From Methylomonas sp. 11b (lineage in GTDB: Bacteria; Pseudomonadota; Gammaproteobacteria; Methylococcales; Methylomonadaceae), in the NCBI RefSeq assembly GCF_000515215.1, contig NZ_KI911557.1, positions 3,901,741 through 3,965,740 on the forward strand: a stretch of DNA of 64,000 nt, given 5' to 3'. The notes under the pieces were generated by a model. The model was not told the DNA's origin. It did not search any database and worked only from the letters and a program-made list of their open reading frames with translations. Positions 35,383-47,605 of the stretch are shown here, piece after piece (the first letter of the stretch is position 1; each line of letters opens with the position of its first letter). Position numbers and translations under genes: made by a program.

Positions 35383-38256
35383 ATGGATCGCAAGCTGTCT
35401 TTTAGCGGTAGTAAGGTTGCCCGCCGCATTCTATTTTCTTTCGTACTGGCCGCGCTGATCCCCATCGCTATTTTGGGTGTCCTTTCCTTTCAACAAGTGA
35501 AGCAGCAGTTGCAAGAGCAGACTGCCAAGGCATTGCAGAGAGGGTGTAAGGATTACGCCTACGGATTGGTCAGCCGTTTGCTGTTTGCCGAAAACTCTTT
35601 GCGCCTGGCGGCCTTGAAAATTCATAAATCCAACAAGGACGATAAACCTGTGGCGTTGGCCGGCGAACAATGGCTGCAAGGCCAGTTCACCGGGTTGGCA
35701 GTGCTCCGTGCCGATGGTCAACCATCCGCATTGTCCCGAGACAATGCGGCGATACCGACCCTGACGGCAGAAGAGCTTGCGCAGATTCTGGTCGGGAAAA
35801 CGCTGATTAAACCGGTGAGTGGTCAGCGGCTTGAGGATAATCGTTTGTGGATGGCCATCAATCTGGTCGAAAACTCACCGAAAGCCGGCATCCTGATGGC
35901 CGAATTGAAACCCGACTTGTTATGGAATTCCGAAACTATCGATCCCAACAATCTGTTGTGGGTGATGGCCGCAGATTCGGTGCGGATGCTGTTCGCGCTG
36001 GAGCAAAATTTCGATCCATCCCCCGAACTTAGGGCGCAAGTGGCACAAGCTAATAGCGGCCGCTTCTCGTGGCAAAAGGCCGGCGAAGCTTATCTTGGGG
36101 CGTATTGGAAGCTGCCGGTTGCAACTTTGTTTTTCGGTCCGGACCTGATCATCGTGCAAAGTCAGCCGGAATCGCTGGCGTTCGCGGCAATCAGGCAGTT
36201 TAGTATGATTTACCCGCCGGTCATCCTGCTCGCGGTGCTGATTGTCGTGTATTTGAGCAGCCGCTTAATTGTTAAATATCTGACCCCCCTCGAACGCCTG
36301 AAACTAGGCACCCATAGGGTTGCCGAGGGCGATTTGGAATGCCGTGTCACTATCGATAGCAACGATGAATTTGAAGAGTTGGCGGATTCGTTTAACGAAA
36401 TGACGCGCCGCTTGCGCAGCCAGTTCGATATTCTCGCCACCATGGCCGAAATCGACCGTCATATTCTCTCTGCATTAAATGCCGAAGATATTATCGACAC
36501 TGCGCTGAATCGCTTGCCCAGCATATTGTTTTGCGATTTGATTTCCATCGCCGCCGTCAATCCCGATATCGGTATCGCCAACGATATTCGGGTGCAACGC
36601 CGTGGACAAAATAGCGAAATATTAGCCGAGCCGGTGATTTTGAACCAACAGGATGTGGCGGATTTGCGCGCCATGCAAAACGGGGCTCTGGAGATTGCTA
36701 ATGATAGCGAGCAGATGTCCGAGTATTTGCAGCTCCTCGGCGTGTCCGGCGCATGGCGCTATTTGGTCGTTCCCGTTCATGTCAATGGCGCACTGGCGTC
36801 GATTATTTGCTTGGGTTATCAGGCGCCGAAACGGATTCCACCGGAATCGCGTAACGCGGCCATCAGCTTTGGCGACCGCATCGCTGTCGCGCTGTCCAAT
36901 GCCGCCTGGGAAGAGAAGCTGTACCAGCATGCCCATTACGATTCCTTGACCGGGCTGCCCAATCGCTTGGTGCTGCATGACAGGTTGGGGCAAGAAATCG
37001 CGCGGGCCAGACGCGATGACGCACAACTGGCGGTGTTTTTTATGGACTTGGACCGCTTCAAAAACGTCAACGATTCTTTGGGGCACTCCGCTGGCGACGA
37101 ATTGCTGCGCCAGGTGGCGGGCATTTTCCTCAATTGCGTCAGAGCCACCGATCTGGTGGTCAGATTGGGCGGCGACGAATTCGTGATCGTGATTGGCGAA
37201 TTGCATACTCAGCATAACCCGGCTGCGTTCATCAGTACTGTTGCCGAGAAAATCCTTAGCGCGCTGAAGCAACCCGTCACGGTGGCAGGTCTGCCCATGA
37301 CCGTGACCACGAGTATCGGTATTGCCTTGTTTCCCGATGATGCCGACAACGTGCCGGATTTACTGAAGAATGCCGATGCTGCCATGTACCACGCCAAGAG
37401 CGAGGGGCGCGCCAATTTCCGGTTTTATTCGCCGGAACTGAATGCGGCGGCTCTGGAAAATATCAAGCTGGAACAAGAGTTGCGCGGCGCAATCGGCAGA
37501 AATGAATTATTGGTGTTTTACCAACCCAAGGTGGATTGGGATGGTCGTATCGTCGGCGCCGAAGCGTTGATCCGCTGGCGGCACACCGAACTGGGCATGA
37601 TTTCGCCGGCCAAGTTCATTCCGTTGGCCGAGCAGACCAGTTTGATCGTGGAGATTAGCGACTGGGTGTTGGAGCAAACCTGTTTGTGGGTGAACGCTTG
37701 CCACGCCCAAGGCCTCGGGCCGTTGCGGATTTCCGTGAATCTGTCCGCTGTCGATTTTAAGCACCCGGAATTAGTCGAGAAAATCGCGGCCGTTTTGAAC
37801 AGAACCGGTGTGGATCCGGAGTTCATCGAACTGGAACTCACCGAATCGGTGGCTATCGGCGATATCAAAGCCTGTATCGAACGCATGCATCATTTGAAAG
37901 CGCTGGGTCTGACCCTGTCCATGGACGATTTCGGTACCGGTTTCTCCTCGCTGTCTTATCTAAAAGAATTGCCGCTAGATGTGCTGAAGATCGATCAATC
38001 GTTTGTCAGGCAGCTGGAAAACGATGACAGTAGCACGGCTATTGTTCGCGCTATTCTGGCGCTTGCCGACGGCTTGGGTATGGAGACTATCGCCGAGGGC
38101 GTCGAAACCGCAGCGCAACTTGAGTTATTGAAACAACATCACTGCGGCTTATTTCAGGGCTATTTATTCAGCCGGCCCGTACCTAACGACGAATTTTTAA
38201 GCTTGTTGCAGGCCGACGCGCTCAAGCGTGGCACGGCACAGCCGGCTAATTCTTGA
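35383..38256 (+). CDS. Membrane GGDEF-EAL protein with HAMP and GAF-like domains
   Basis: The product has 957 residues. Two membrane helices (about 12-30 and 278-294) flank a periplasmic sensor. A HAMP domain follows (LTPLERLKLGTHRVAEGDLE) and then a GAF-like segment (about 360-510). The GGDEF domain has an intact RLGGDEFVIVIGE, and an I-site RxxD (RATD) lies five residues before it. The EAL domain has GAEALIRWRH, DDFGTGFSSLSYLKELPLD and IAEGVET. Both domains look able to bind or turn over c-di-GMP, so the net activity cannot be read. It converges with the RND transporter genes at its end (13 bp). Confidence 0.93.
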   Translation: MDRKLSFSGSKVARRILFSFVLAALIPIAILGVLSFQQVKQQLQEQTAKALQRGCKDYAYGLVSRLLFAENSLRLAALKIHKSNKDDKPVALAGEQWLQGQFTGLAVLRADGQPSALSRDNAAIPTLTAEELAQILVGKTLIKPVSGQRLEDNRLWMAINLVENSPKAGILMAELKPDLLWNSETIDPNNLLWVMAADSVRMLFALEQNFDPSPELRAQVAQANSGRFSWQKAGEAYLGAYWKLPVATLFFGPDLIIVQSQPESLAFAAIRQFSMIYPPVILLAVLIVVYLSSRLIVKYLTPLERLKLGTHRVAEGDLECRVTIDSNDEFEELADSFNEMTRRLRSQFDILATMAEIDRHILSALNAEDIIDTALNRLPSILFCDLISIAAVNPDIGIANDIRVQRRGQNSEILAEPVILNQQDVADLRAMQNGALEIANDSEQMSEYLQLLGVSGAWRYLVVPVHVNGALASIICLGYQAPKRIPPESRNAAISFGDRIAVALSNAAWEEKLYQHAHYDSLTGLPNRLVLHDRLGQEIARARRDDAQLAVFFMDLDRFKNVNDSLGHSAGDELLRQVAGIFLNCVRATDLVVRLGGDEFVIVIGELHTQHNPAAFISTVAEKILSALKQPVTVAGLPMTVTTSIGIALFPDDADNVPDLLKNADAAMYHAKSEGRANFRFYSPELNAAALENIKLEQELRGAIGRNELLVFYQPKVDWDGRIVGAEALIRWRHTELGMISPAKFIPLAEQTSLIVEISDWVLEQTCLWVNACHAQGLGPLRISVNLSAVDFKHPELVEKIAAVLNRTGVDPEFIELELTESVAIGDIKACIERMHHLKALGLTLSMDDFGTGFSSLSYLKELPLDVLKIDQSFVRQLENDDSSTAIVRAILALADGLGMETIAEGVETAAQLELLKQHHCGLFQGYLFSRPVPNDEFLSLLQADALKRGTAQPANS

Positions 38257-38269
38257 GTTGCTAGCCAAG

Positions 38270-41200
38270 TTATTCAGACTGCCGGCTATCTTGGTTTGGC
38301 AGAAACAAGCGGCGGCCCCAGGCGCTCAATCCATCCAGATACAGATACACCACCGGCGTGGTATACAGCGTCAGCAATTGGCTGAAAATCAAACCGCCGA
38401 CGATGGAAATCCCCAAAGGCTGGCGTAATTCCGCGCCGTAACCCGAACCCAAGGCCAAAGGCAGCGCGCCCAGCATCGCCGCCAGCGTGGTCATCATGAT
38501 CGGCCTAAAGCGCAACAAACAGGCTTGGAAAATCGCTTCCTCGGCGCTTAGACCTCTGTGGCGCTCGGCGTCCAGCGCAAAATCGATCATCATGATCGCA
38601 TTCTTCTTGACGATGCCGATCAACAAAATCACCCCAATCAACGCGATGATGCTGAACTCGGTGTCGCAGGCCAGCAAAGCCAACAAAGCGCCTACCCCGG
38701 CCGAGGGTAGGGTGGACAATATGGTCAGCGGCTGAATATAGCTCTCGTAGAGTATGCCCAGCACGATGTAAATGCTCAACAGCGCTGCGGCAATCAGCCA
38801 GGGTTGGTTACGTAACGATTCCTGAAAAGCCTTGGCCGAACCCTGGAAGCTGCCGCGCACCGCAGCCGGCGTGCCGAGGTCGCGCAGGGTTTGCTCGATC
38901 AGTTGCGTGGCGGTGGACAGCGAAGTGCCGGGCATTAAGTTAAACGACACGGTGGCGGCGGCAAATTGGCCTTGATGATTGACGGTCAGCGGCGCGTTGC
39001 TGGTCTGGAAGCTGGCCAGTGTTGCCAGCGGAATCTGTTTGCCGTTGTTGGAGCTGATGTAAAGTTGTTGCAGGGTGCGAGGGTCTTGCCAGTATTCCGG
39101 CGCCAGTTCCATTACCACTCGGTATTGGTTCAGCGGCTTGTAAATCACCGAGACTTGGCGTTGACCGAAAGCGTTGTTCAGTGCCGTATCGATGGCCGCC
39201 TGACTGACGCCCAAGCTGGAGGCTTTGTCTCTATCGACTACCAGTGATATTTGTCGGCCCTTGTCTTGCTGATTGGTGTTGACGTCGGTCAGTTCCGGCC
39301 GCTTGCGCAGCGCCGCGACAATTTTGGGCGTCCATTCGCGCAGCAGGCTCAAATCTTCGGATTGCAAGGCAAACTCGTAGAGCGCCGCCGAGCCCCGGCC
39401 GCCAATGCGTAAGTCCTGCACCGGTTGTAAATACAGGCTGGCGCCGGGTTCGTCGGCCAGTTTTTCCCGCAGCCGTTGGGTGATTTCGGCTATCGGCGCG
39501 TCGCGCTGCTCGGGTGGCTTGAGTACCGCAAACATCAAACCGGAATTGGTGTTTTGCATGCCGCCGGCAAAGCCGACCACCGCAGTGACGGCCGAGTCTT
39601 GCCGTAAAATATCGACAAAATCATGTAACTTGGTCTGCATGGCCTGGAAAGAAATGCTCTGGTCGGCCTGGATGGTGCCGCTGAGCCGGCCGTTGTCCTG
39701 CACCGGGAAAAAGCCTTTCGGGACGATAATATAAAGATAAACATTCAAACCGATGCACGCCAACAAGACCAACAACATCAGCTTGGGATGGTGCAGGGCC
39801 CAACCTAAACTGCGCCGGTAGCCGTTATGAAGGCGTTGAAACTGCGATTCTATCCAAAGCGACAACCGATTGGGCTGGTGTTGTGCCTCTGGTTCCAGCC
39901 AGCGCGCACAGAGCATCGGCGTCACGGTCAAGGACACCACCAGCGATACCAGTACCGCTGCCGACAGTGTCACGGCAAATTCCCGAAACAGCCGGCCGAC
40001 GATGCCGCCCATTAACAAAATCGGCGTGAATACCGCGATCAGCGACAAGCTCATTGCCAGTACCGTAAACCCTACTTCGGTAGCACCGCGCAATGCGGCT
40101 TGGAACGGCGGCACGCCGTCTTCGATATGCCGGCTGCTGTTTTCCAAGACCACGATGGCGTCATCCACAACAAAGCCGGTGGCGATGGTTAAAGCCATTA
40201 ACGACAAATTATCCAAGCTGTAATCGCACAAATACATCACCGCGCAGGCGCCGATCAGCGATACCGGCACGGCGATAATCGGGATCAAAGTCGAGCGCAG
40301 CCGGCGCAGAAACAGCAAGACTACCAGGATCACCAGCACCACCGCGATCAACAGGCTGCGCTCGACTTCATCGACCGAGGCGCGGATGGTTTGCGAACGA
40401 TCCGAGACAATCGACAATTCCATCGCTGCCGGCAACAGCGCGCGCAACTGCGGCAGCATGACTTTGACGTGTTCGACGGTGTCGATAATATTGGCGCCGG
40501 GCTGTTTATTGATGATCAGCAATACCGCCGGTTGGCCGTTTTTCAGGCCGGTGCTGCGCAGGTCTTCCACCGAATCCACTGCCGTACCCAGATCGGCGAT
40601 GCGCACCGGCGCGCCATTGCGGTAAGCGACGATTAGCGGCAGGTAGTCGGCGGCATGTTCGGCCTGATCGTTGGCGTGGATTTGCCAATGTCGCTCGCCC
40701 CGTTCCAGCGCGCCTTTGGGCCGGTTGGCGTTGCTGGCGTTGATGGTCTTGGCGACCTGATCCAGGCCTATGCCGTATTGCGCCAATGCGCCGGGATTGA
40801 GTTCCACCCGTACCGCCGGTAAGGAACTGCCGCCGACATTGACCTGGCCGATGCCCGGCAACTGGCTGATTTTCTGCGCTAATATCGTTGACGCGGCGTC
40901 GTACATTTGGCCGCGGCTGAGGCTGGTGGAGGTGAGCGCCAGAATCAGAATCGGTGAATCGGCCGGATTGACTTTGCGGTAGTTGGGCCGATTGGGCAGA
41001 TTACTGGGCAGCAAGCTGCTGGCGGCGTTGATGGCGGCTTGCACATCGCGGGCGGCGCCGTCGATGTCGCGATTTAAATCGAACTGCAAGGTGATCCGGG
41101 TCGAACCCAGGGAACTGGCTGAGGTCATTTCGCTGATGCCGGCGATGCGGCCCAACGCCCGTTCCAGCGGGGTGGCGACGGTGGCGGCCATGGTTTCCGG

Positions 41201-41365
41201 ACTGGCTCCCGGCAGGTTGGCGGACACCGAAATGGTCGGAAAATCCACTTGCGGCAAGGGTGCGACCGGCAGTTGCAGGAAGGCGATGATGCCGGCTAGT
41301 GCCACACCGAGCGTCAGCAGCGTGGTGGCGACCGGCCGATAGATGAACAGCGCCGAGATGTTCAT
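38270..41365 (-). CDS. mdtC: RND efflux transporter subunit, MdtC-like
   Basis: The product has 1031 residues. It has the RND plan of 12 helices with two large periplasmic loops. The first helix is [20 protein letters not shown]. Family motifs include [40 protein letters not shown] (proton relay Asp pair) and [20 protein letters not shown]. It overlaps the upstream RND gene by four bases. MdtB and MdtC form a mixed trimer with the membrane fusion protein MdtA; assignment B versus C is by order and similarity. No outer-membrane channel gene is in the cluster. Confidence 0.88.
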   Translation of the reverse strand: MNISALFIYRPVATTLLTLGVALAGIIAFLQLPVAPLPQVDFPTISVSANLPGASPETMAATVATPLERALGRIAGISEMTSASSLGSTRITLQFDLNRDIDGAARDVQAAINAASSLLPSNLPNRPNYRKVNPADSPILILALTSTSLSRGQMYDAASTILAQKISQLPGIGQVNVGGSSLPAVRVELNPGALAQYGIGLDQVAKTINASNANRPKGALERGERHWQIHANDQAEHAADYLPLIVAYRNGAPVRIADLGTAVDSVEDLRSTGLKNGQPAVLLIINKQPGANIIDTVEHVKVMLPQLRALLPAAMELSIVSDRSQTIRASVDEVERSLLIAVVLVILVVLLFLRRLRSTLIPIIAVPVSLIGACAVMYLCDYSLDNLSLMALTIATGFVVDDAIVVLENSSRHIEDGVPPFQAALRGATEVGFTVLAMSLSLIAVFTPILLMGGIVGRLFREFAVTLSAAVLVSLVVSLTVTPMLCARWLEPEAQHQPNRLSLWIESQFQRLHNGYRRSLGWALHHPKLMLLVLLACIGLNVYLYIIVPKGFFPVQDNGRLSGTIQADQSISFQAMQTKLHDFVDILRQDSAVTAVVGFAGGMQNTNSGLMFAVLKPPEQRDAPIAEITQRLREKLADEPGASLYLQPVQDLRIGGRGSAALYEFALQSEDLSLLREWTPKIVAALRKRPELTDVNTNQQDKGRQISLVVDRDKASSLGVSQAAIDTALNNAFGQRQVSVIYKPLNQYRVVMELAPEYWQDPRTLQQLYISSNNGKQIPLATLASFQTSNAPLTVNHQGQFAAATVSFNLMPGTSLSTATQLIEQTLRDLGTPAAVRGSFQGSAKAFQESLRNQPWLIAAALLSIYIVLGILYESYIQPLTILSTLPSAGVGALLALLACDTEFSIIALIGVILLIGIVKKNAIMMIDFALDAERHRGLSAEEAIFQACLLRFRPIMMTTLAAMLGALPLALGSGYGAELRQPLGISIVGGLIFSQLLTLYTTPVVYLYLDGLSAWGRRLFLPNQDSRQSE

Positions 41366-44300
41366 TGATCGATTAAGGTCGATTCCGATACGCCGCGCAG
41401 TCGGCGGGCCAGCCGGTCCAGGCTCAAGTAGATCACCGGCGTGGTGTACAGTGTCAGCAATTGGCTGACCAACAGCCCGCCGACCATGCTGATGCCCAAG
41501 GGATGACGCAATTCGGAGCCAACGCCGCTGCCCAGCATCAAGGGCAGGGCGCCTAGTAAGGCCGCTAGCGTAGTCATCAATATTGGCCGGAAACGCAGCA
41601 GGCAGGCCTGGAAAATGGCTTCGCGCGGCGGCAAACCTTGCTTGCGCTCGGCGTCCAAGGCAAAGTCTATCATCATGATCGCGTTCTTCTTGACGATGCC
41701 GATCAGCAACACGATGCCGATCACCGCGATGATGCCCAGATCGTTACCGGACAGTTGCAAGGCCAGTAGCGCGCCGACCCCGGCCGAAGGTAACGTGGAC
41801 AGAATGGTGATGGGATGAATATAACTCTCGTACAGCACACCCAACACGATATACACGGTGACGATGGCGGCCAGGATCAACCACAGCGTGCCGCTCAGCG
41901 AGGCATTAAATGCCAAGGCTGCGCCCTGATAATCGCTTTGTACAGCCAGCGGTAAACCAATGTCCCGTTTGGCGGCTTCGATGGCATTGATTGCATCGCC
42001 CAAGGCGGCGCCAGGCGCCAGATTGAAGGAAATGGTCGCGGCCGGAAACTGATCCAGGTGATTGATGGCCAGTGCGGTTTGCCGCTCGGATACGGTCGCC
42101 AAGGCCGATAGCGGTACCTGGGTGCCGTTGCTGGAGGGAATGCGCAATTGCGCTAAGGCTTCCGGACCGCTCTGCTGCTTTGGGTCCACTTCCAGTACCA
42201 CCCGGTATTGGTTGGACTGGGTGAAGATGGTCGAGACCAGGCGTTGGCCAAAGGCGTTGTATAAGGCGTTGTCGATGTCGGCGGTGCTGACGCCCAAGCG
42301 GCTGGCGCTGGCGCGGTCGATTTCGATATACGCTTGCAGGCCTTGATCCTGCACGTCGCTGGCGGCATCGACAATGCCGGGAACTTGGCGCATGCGCTCG
42401 ACCAGACGCTGGGTCCAGCGGTTCAGTTCTGCCAGATCGACGGTCTGCAAGGTAAATTGAAATTGGGTGCGGCTGACTTTATTTTCCAAGGTCATGTCTT
42501 GCACCGGTTGCAGATAAACCGAGATACCCGGCACTTCGGCCAGACGTGGCCTTAAACGTTCGATCACCGCCGTGGCGCTGTCGCGTTGGGCTTGGGGCTT
42601 GAGGTTGATCAGGAAGCGGCCGCTGTTCAATGTCGAGTTGCTGCCATCCACACCTATGAAAGACGATAGGCTGGCGACTGCCGGGTCGGCTAATATCTGT
42701 TTGGCCATGGCTTGCTGGCGTTCGGCCATCGCCGCGAAGGAAATGCTGGGCGGTGCCTCGGAGATGCCTTGAATCAGGCCGGTGTCCTGGATGGGGAACA
42801 GGCCTTTAGGCATGGCGATGTATAACAACACGGTCAGTGCCAATGTGGCAATGGCGATCAGCAGCGTCAGGCCTTGCCGCTTTAGTACCCATTCCAGGCT
42901 GCGGCCATAGCCGGCGATGACTTTGGCGATGAAGTCGTCTCGTTTTTCATGGTCGGCCTGAAGCGGCCGCAACATCTTCGCGCACATCATCGGCGTCAGG
43001 GTCAGCGAAACTACCGCCGAGATCAGAATCGCCACGGCCAAAGTGATGGCAAACTCACGGAACAAGCGGCCGACCACGTCACCCATGAACAGCAGTGGAA
43101 TCAGCACCGCCACCAGCGAAACGGTTAACGAGATGATGGTAAAGCCGATTTGCTCCGAGCCTTTCAAAGCCGCCTGCAAGGCCGATTCGCCGCGCTCCAG
43201 GTAGCGGGAGATGTTTTCGATTACGACGATGGCGTCGTCCACCACAAAGCCGCTGGCGATAGTGAGCGCCATCAAGGTCAGATTATTGATGCTGAAGCCG
43301 GCCAAATGCATCACGGCAAAGGTGCCGACCAGCGATAGCGGCACTGCGACTGCTGGGATCAGGGTAGCCGGCAGGTTGCGCAGGAATAGAAAAATCACCA
43401 TCACCACCAGCGCCACGGCCAGCAACAACTCGAACTGCACATCGTGCACCGAGGCGCGGATGGTCACGGTGCGGTCGGTTAAGGGCAGCACTTCGACCGC
43501 ACTTGGCAATGTCGCGCGCAATTGCGGCAACAGCTTGTTGATGCGATCCACCACCTCGATGACATTGGCGCCGGGTTGGCGTTGGATATTGACGATGACG
43601 GCGGCGCTGTCGTTGGCCCAGGCTGCCAGCTTGACGTTTTCGGCGGCGTCGATGGTATCGGCGACTTCGCTTAGACGAACCGGCGCGCCGTTGCGGTAAG
43701 CCACCACCAAGTCGCGGTATTCGGCCGCCGAACGCAGTTGATCGTTGTTGTCGATGATGGCTGAACGCTGTGGACCGTCGAACATGCCCTTGGGTTGGTT
43801 AACGTTGGCGGCGGCGATTGCGCTGCGCAGGTCTTCTAGGCTCAGGCCATAGGCGGCGAGAGCTTGGTGGTTGGCTTGGATCCTGACCGCCGGCCGCTGG
43901 CCGCCGCTGATGCTGACCAAACCGACGCCGGGCAGCTGGGCGATTTTCTGCGCCAGGCGGGTATCGACCAAATCCTGGACTTTGGGCAAGGCCAGGCTGG
44001 ACGAGGTGACCGCCAGCGTCAAAATCGGCGCGTCCGCCGGGTTGACCTTGTTGTAGATCGGCGGTAGCGGCAGGTCATTGGGCAGGAAATTGTTGGCGGC
44101 ATTGATCGCGGCTTGTACGGTTTGCTCGGCGATGTCCAGATCCAATTCCAGGTCAAATTGCAACGTCACCACCGAGGCGCCGCCGGAGCTGGTCGAGGAC
44201 ATCTGCCGCAGTCCGGGCATTTGCCCGAACTGGCGTTCCAGCGGGGCGGTGATTGCCGAAGTCATCACTTCCGGGCTGGCGCCGGGGTAGAGCGTAGTAA

Positions 44301-44469
44301 CCTGGATAGTCGGGTAATCGACTTGCGGCAATGCGGAAATCGGTAATAAACGGTAAGTCAAAATCCCGGCCAGCAGCAGCGCCACCATCAGCAAGGAGGT
44401 GGCGACCGGGCGCAGAATAAAGTGTCGTGAAGGGTTGAAGCCGGTAAGCGGGTTTTGCGCGGCGGCCAT
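41362..44469 (-). CDS. mdtB: RND efflux transporter subunit, MdtB-like
   Basis: The product has 1035 residues with the same RND plan: [20 protein letters not shown] at the start, then [40 protein letters not shown] and [20 protein letters not shown]. It starts two bases after the fusion-protein gene ends and overlaps the next RND gene by ATGA. Gene order fusion protein-RND-RND is that of mdtABC. Such pumps export bile salts, novobiocin and some metals or flavonoids in enterics; the substrate here is unknown. Confidence 0.88.
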   Translation of the reverse strand: MAAAQNPLTGFNPSRHFILRPVATSLLMVALLLAGILTYRLLPISALPQVDYPTIQVTTLYPGASPEVMTSAITAPLERQFGQMPGLRQMSSTSSGGASVVTLQFDLELDLDIAEQTVQAAINAANNFLPNDLPLPPIYNKVNPADAPILTLAVTSSSLALPKVQDLVDTRLAQKIAQLPGVGLVSISGGQRPAVRIQANHQALAAYGLSLEDLRSAIAAANVNQPKGMFDGPQRSAIIDNNDQLRSAAEYRDLVVAYRNGAPVRLSEVADTIDAAENVKLAAWANDSAAVIVNIQRQPGANVIEVVDRINKLLPQLRATLPSAVEVLPLTDRTVTIRASVHDVQFELLLAVALVVMVIFLFLRNLPATLIPAVAVPLSLVGTFAVMHLAGFSINNLTLMALTIASGFVVDDAIVVIENISRYLERGESALQAALKGSEQIGFTIISLTVSLVAVLIPLLFMGDVVGRLFREFAITLAVAILISAVVSLTLTPMMCAKMLRPLQADHEKRDDFIAKVIAGYGRSLEWVLKRQGLTLLIAIATLALTVLLYIAMPKGLFPIQDTGLIQGISEAPPSISFAAMAERQQAMAKQILADPAVASLSSFIGVDGSNSTLNSGRFLINLKPQAQRDSATAVIERLRPRLAEVPGISVYLQPVQDMTLENKVSRTQFQFTLQTVDLAELNRWTQRLVERMRQVPGIVDAASDVQDQGLQAYIEIDRASASRLGVSTADIDNALYNAFGQRLVSTIFTQSNQYRVVLEVDPKQQSGPEALAQLRIPSSNGTQVPLSALATVSERQTALAINHLDQFPAATISFNLAPGAALGDAINAIEAAKRDIGLPLAVQSDYQGAALAFNASLSGTLWLILAAIVTVYIVLGVLYESYIHPITILSTLPSAGVGALLALQLSGNDLGIIAVIGIVLLIGIVKKNAIMMIDFALDAERKQGLPPREAIFQACLLRFRPILMTTLAALLGALPLMLGSGVGSELRHPLGISMVGGLLVSQLLTLYTTPVIYLSLDRLARRLRGVSESTLIDQ

Positions 44470-44471
44470 GT

Positions 44472-45686
44472 TCAGTTGGCGGGTTTGCCGGGGCTGGGAG
44501 CGGCCGGCTTGGTTTTATCGATGACCTTAACTTGGCTGCCTTCGCGCAGCTTGTCGGCGCCGTCGATCACTAGCTTGTCGTTCGGTGCCAGACCTTCCAG
44601 GATAGCGACGGTTTCGCCGTCCGCCGGTCCGGTTTTTACCCGCCGTACCGTGATGCTGTTGTCTTCCTTCACCAGATACACAAACGCACCGTTGGCGCCG
44701 TGCTGGATCGCTGCGCTAGGCGCCAAGGTGGCGGCGCGCAAGGTGTCCAGGCGCATTTTGATGTTGACGAACTGGTTAGCGAATAAGGTGCGATCTTCGT
44801 TATCGAACTGGGCTTTTAATTTCAAGGTGCCGGTGCTGGCGTCGATCTGATTGTCCACCGCCATTAGTTTGCCGCTGGCCAATTTTTGCTGGCCAGCCCG
44901 GTCGTAAGCGTCTATGACTATCACGTCGCCGGAGCGCCAGCGCCGCATCACCGCCGGTATGTCGTCTTCCGGTAGGGTGAATACCACCGAGATAGGCTGG
45001 ACTTGGGTAATCACCGCCAGACCATTCACGTCGCTGGCGCGGACCATGTTGCCCTGATCGACCAGGCGCAGTCCGATGCGGCCGCTGACCGGCGCGGTGA
45101 TGCGGGCGTAACTGAGTTGCAGTTTGGCGTTGTCGAGTTGGGCGCGGTCGATTTCGACGGTGCCGCGATATTGTTTGACCAGCGCAGCCTGGGTGGCGGT
45201 TTGTTGGGCGGCGATGGAGTCTTGCTCCAGCAAGGTTTGGTAGCGGTCCTGGTCGATTTCGGCGTTTTTCAGCAGTGCTTCGTCGCGCAGCAACTGGCCT
45301 TCGGCTTGTTGCACCGCTACTTGATAGGGGCGGGGGTCGATTTCGGCGAGCAGTTCGCCCTGTTTAACTGCTTGGCCCTCGGTAAATGCCACCCGGATCA
45401 GTTCGCCATCGACGCGTGAGCGCACCGTGACGGTGTGCAGCGGGGTAACCGTGCCCAAGCCGTTCAGGTAAATCGGCAGGTCGCCTTGTCGGGTCAGTGC
45501 TATGGCCACGCTGACCGGGGTGTTTTCATAGGGGTTACTGCGTGCATCCTTGTTTTCCTGATTTTGCTGGCCGGCGCGATGCAAATAATAGCCGCCTACC
45601 GCAGCAAGCAATGCGAATACTAACGCCCAGCGCCAGCGCGACCTCCGCGGTAATGCGGAAAAATCCTGATCCTTGTTCATAGCCAT
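44472..45686 (-). CDS. mdtA: RND periplasmic adaptor (membrane fusion protein), MdtA-like
   Basis: The protein has 404 residues. A single N-terminal anchor ([20 protein letters not shown]) is followed by the barrel-sandwich and hairpin ([40 protein letters not shown]), a beta-barrel ([20 protein letters not shown]) and a membrane-proximal domain. The coiled hairpin would bridge to a TolC-type channel. It is the first gene of the mdtABC-like operon. Confidence 0.9.
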   Translation of the reverse strand: MAMNKDQDFSALPRRSRWRWALVFALLAAVGGYYLHRAGQQNQENKDARSNPYENTPVSVAIALTRQGDLPIYLNGLGTVTPLHTVTVRSRVDGELIRVAFTEGQAVKQGELLAEIDPRPYQVAVQQAEGQLLRDEALLKNAEIDQDRYQTLLEQDSIAAQQTATQAALVKQYRGTVEIDRAQLDNAKLQLSYARITAPVSGRIGLRLVDQGNMVRASDVNGLAVITQVQPISVVFTLPEDDIPAVMRRWRSGDVIVIDAYDRAGQQKLASGKLMAVDNQIDASTGTLKLKAQFDNEDRTLFANQFVNIKMRLDTLRAATLAPSAAIQHGANGAFVYLVKEDNSITVRRVKTGPADGETVAILEGLAPNDKLVIDGADKLREGSQVKVIDKTKPAAPSPGKPAN

Positions 45687-45746
45687 GCGAATATCAGTAA
45701 GTGGAGTCTGGCATCGTGCCAGTTAGCCAAGTCTACCGGCACAACT

Positions 45747-45775
45747 AAAAAAGGCATCCTGAAGATGCCTTTTTC
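45747..45775. terminator. Bidirectional intrinsic terminator
   Basis: AAAAAAGGCATC (45747-45758), a short loop, and GATGCCTTTTT (45764-45774) form a G+C stem flanked by A and T runs on both strands. It separates the cupin gene from the mdtABC-like operon; reading on the minus strand it ends the cupin transcript. Confidence 0.9.
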
Positions 45776-45800
45776 GGATTGTCGACCGATGTGGCGACGA

Positions 45801-46076
45801 TCAATCGTAGTGGTAATGCTTGCGCAAAGGCTTAACCACTTCCCAATGACTATCCAGGCCCTCGTGGAACATGACCAGGTCGCCCGGTAAAATCCGCACC
45901 GGCTCGCCGCCGACTGGGGTGACGATGATTTCGCCTTCCAGTACATAAGCGGTCTCGGTTTCGTCGAAATCGATGGTGAATGTGGAAATTTCTTTTTCCC
46001 AGATCGGCCAGCTTGATACGCCCAGCTCCTGTAAACGTTCTTCGCTAGGGTTATGTTCGACGGTAATTTGGCTCAT
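45801..46076 (-). CDS. Small cupin protein
   Basis: The protein has 91 residues forming one conserved cupin barrel of the Cupin_3 type: WPIWEKEISTFTIDFDETET, AYVLEGEIIVTPVGGEPVRI, LPGDLVMFHEGLDSHWEV. Only part of the usual His/Glu metal set is present, as in many single-domain Cupin_3 proteins. Function is unknown; it stands alone between a Wzz-like gene and the terminator. Confidence 0.85.
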   Translation of the reverse strand: MSQITVEHNPSEERLQELGVSSWPIWEKEISTFTIDFDETETAYVLEGEIIVTPVGGEPVRILPGDLVMFHEGLDSHWEVVKPLRKHYHYD

Positions 46077-46138
46077 GGGTTTCCTGTTTGAATGAAGTTG
46101 ATCGAGCGGCGAATTTTAGCATTGTTGCCGCATTGCAG

Positions 46139-47605
46139 CTATGAATCGGTGGTTTCGTTCGGTAATTGCTTGGGATCGTCCGCGCGGCGCAGCCTATGAC
46201 GCCGTTCTGTCTCGACAGTGCGGTGACCGGCTTGGTTCTCCAACTTGGGCTCGCTTTGCTGGTAGATTTGAAATTCGGTGACCGAATTTATCGTGGTCAG
46301 CGTCGGCTCCTTATTCAGATAATCGTTAAGCCAGACCACCAGTAACGCGATTGCCAGGCTGGCAGCGCCGGCGATGCCGGCGTCCTGTCCGTAATCGGGT
46401 TTCACCGGCTTATCGGGTAGTGATGCCCAATCCACGACGTCCAATTGCGGATTGCTTTGGCGTTGTTTGACGTCGATTTCCACCAAGCGTTGTTTGGTTT
46501 GCTGTAATAATTCCTCCAATTTAACCAATTCTTCCAGCATGGCTTGGTGTTTGGCGAATTGATTGGTGTATTCCGTGGCTTTTTGTTTATGCTCGGCCAT
46601 TTGTTTTTGAATGGTCAGAACGGTGCGATGTGCTGCGCCGTAGGCGTTTTCGGCTTCTTGCGTGGCATAGCTCGAGCCTGCTTGTTCCTTGCTGGCGATT
46701 TTTTCATCCAGCTCGGCCAATTGGGCTTTTAAATTGCGCAAGCTGGGGTGGAATTCGATGTATTCGTCGGTGTATTGGCTTCTTTGCGCTTCCAGGCGTT
46801 CGCGCAGGCGTTCGGCTTGCTGGGTTAACACTGCCAGACTTTGCGAATCGGCTTCCGGTACCACAGCTTTGCCTTCTGCGATGGCTGCACGAATGGCGTC
46901 CAGTTTGGCCTTGGCTTTCGCTTCTTCTTCCAACGCGGCATTCAAGGAATTATTTAAACCTTGCAAGCGGGCGTGGGCCTCGTTATCGGTGCTCTCCAGG
47001 GAGAGAATGTCATGCTGCAATCTAAACGATTCAATGTCCTGGCGTTTGTCGCGCACTTGTTGTTCGAGGCGAGTCAATTCCGATTTGATCGAGGTACTCG
47101 CTTTATCGGTGATTTCGGCGATGTACTCCGCGCGAATTTGTTGGTAGGTTTTGATCCAAGTATTTAAGGCCATTTGTAGAAATTGCGGATGCGAGCCTTC
47201 CGCTGCCAATTGCACCAGATTGGTTTCCGCTACCGGTTTTACTTGGAACAGCTCTTTTAGCTGGTTGACACTGGGATGCTCAATATCATTCTGCTGCTTC
47301 AGCGTGTCGGCGGTTTTTTCCAATACCGGTTGTCCCAGCAAGACCTGCTTTTGAATGTTGACATGCTCCAGGTCCGCCTCTGCATGAGTTTGATCAATGT
47401 CGGTTGCCGCGGTCGTCAATACTAAGGCTCGGCTTTCAAAAATGGCCGGCTGTAGAAATACATAGATTTCGGTAATCAGCAGTAAAGGCAGAAGTACCAG
47501 CAAGAATAAGGTTCTACGCCTTAAGCGGCGTGGCCAAGGCGTTGGATTGGAACGGTAAAAATCGTCTCCGACGATGTGGAAATCATGGCGATATGGAAGC
47601 ATCAC
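46139..47605 (-). CDS. Wzz/GumC-type polysaccharide chain-length or co-polymerase protein
   Basis: The protein has 488 residues. Transmembrane helices lie near the N-terminus (LFLLVLLPLLLITEIYVFLQ) and near residue 415 (IAGAASLAIALLVVWLND), with a long periplasmic coiled coil between (about 170-370). The segment before the second helix holds the Pro-rich pattern SLPDKPVKPDYGQ typical of Wzz proteins. No C-terminal BY-kinase domain follows. It probably sets chain length or assists export of an exopolysaccharide. No glycosyltransferase gene is adjacent. Confidence 0.8.
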   Translation of the reverse strand: MMLPYRHDFHIVGDDFYRSNPTPWPRRLRRRTLFLLVLLPLLLITEIYVFLQPAIFESRALVLTTAATDIDQTHAEADLEHVNIQKQVLLGQPVLEKTADTLKQQNDIEHPSVNQLKELFQVKPVAETNLVQLAAEGSHPQFLQMALNTWIKTYQQIRAEYIAEITDKASTSIKSELTRLEQQVRDKRQDIESFRLQHDILSLESTDNEAHARLQGLNNSLNAALEEEAKAKAKLDAIRAAIAEGKAVVPEADSQSLAVLTQQAERLRERLEAQRSQYTDEYIEFHPSLRNLKAQLAELDEKIASKEQAGSSYATQEAENAYGAAHRTVLTIQKQMAEHKQKATEYTNQFAKHQAMLEELVKLEELLQQTKQRLVEIDVKQRQSNPQLDVVDWASLPDKPVKPDYGQDAGIAGAASLAIALLVVWLNDYLNKEPTLTTINSVTEFQIYQQSEPKLENQAGHRTVETERRHRLRRADDPKQLPNETTDS

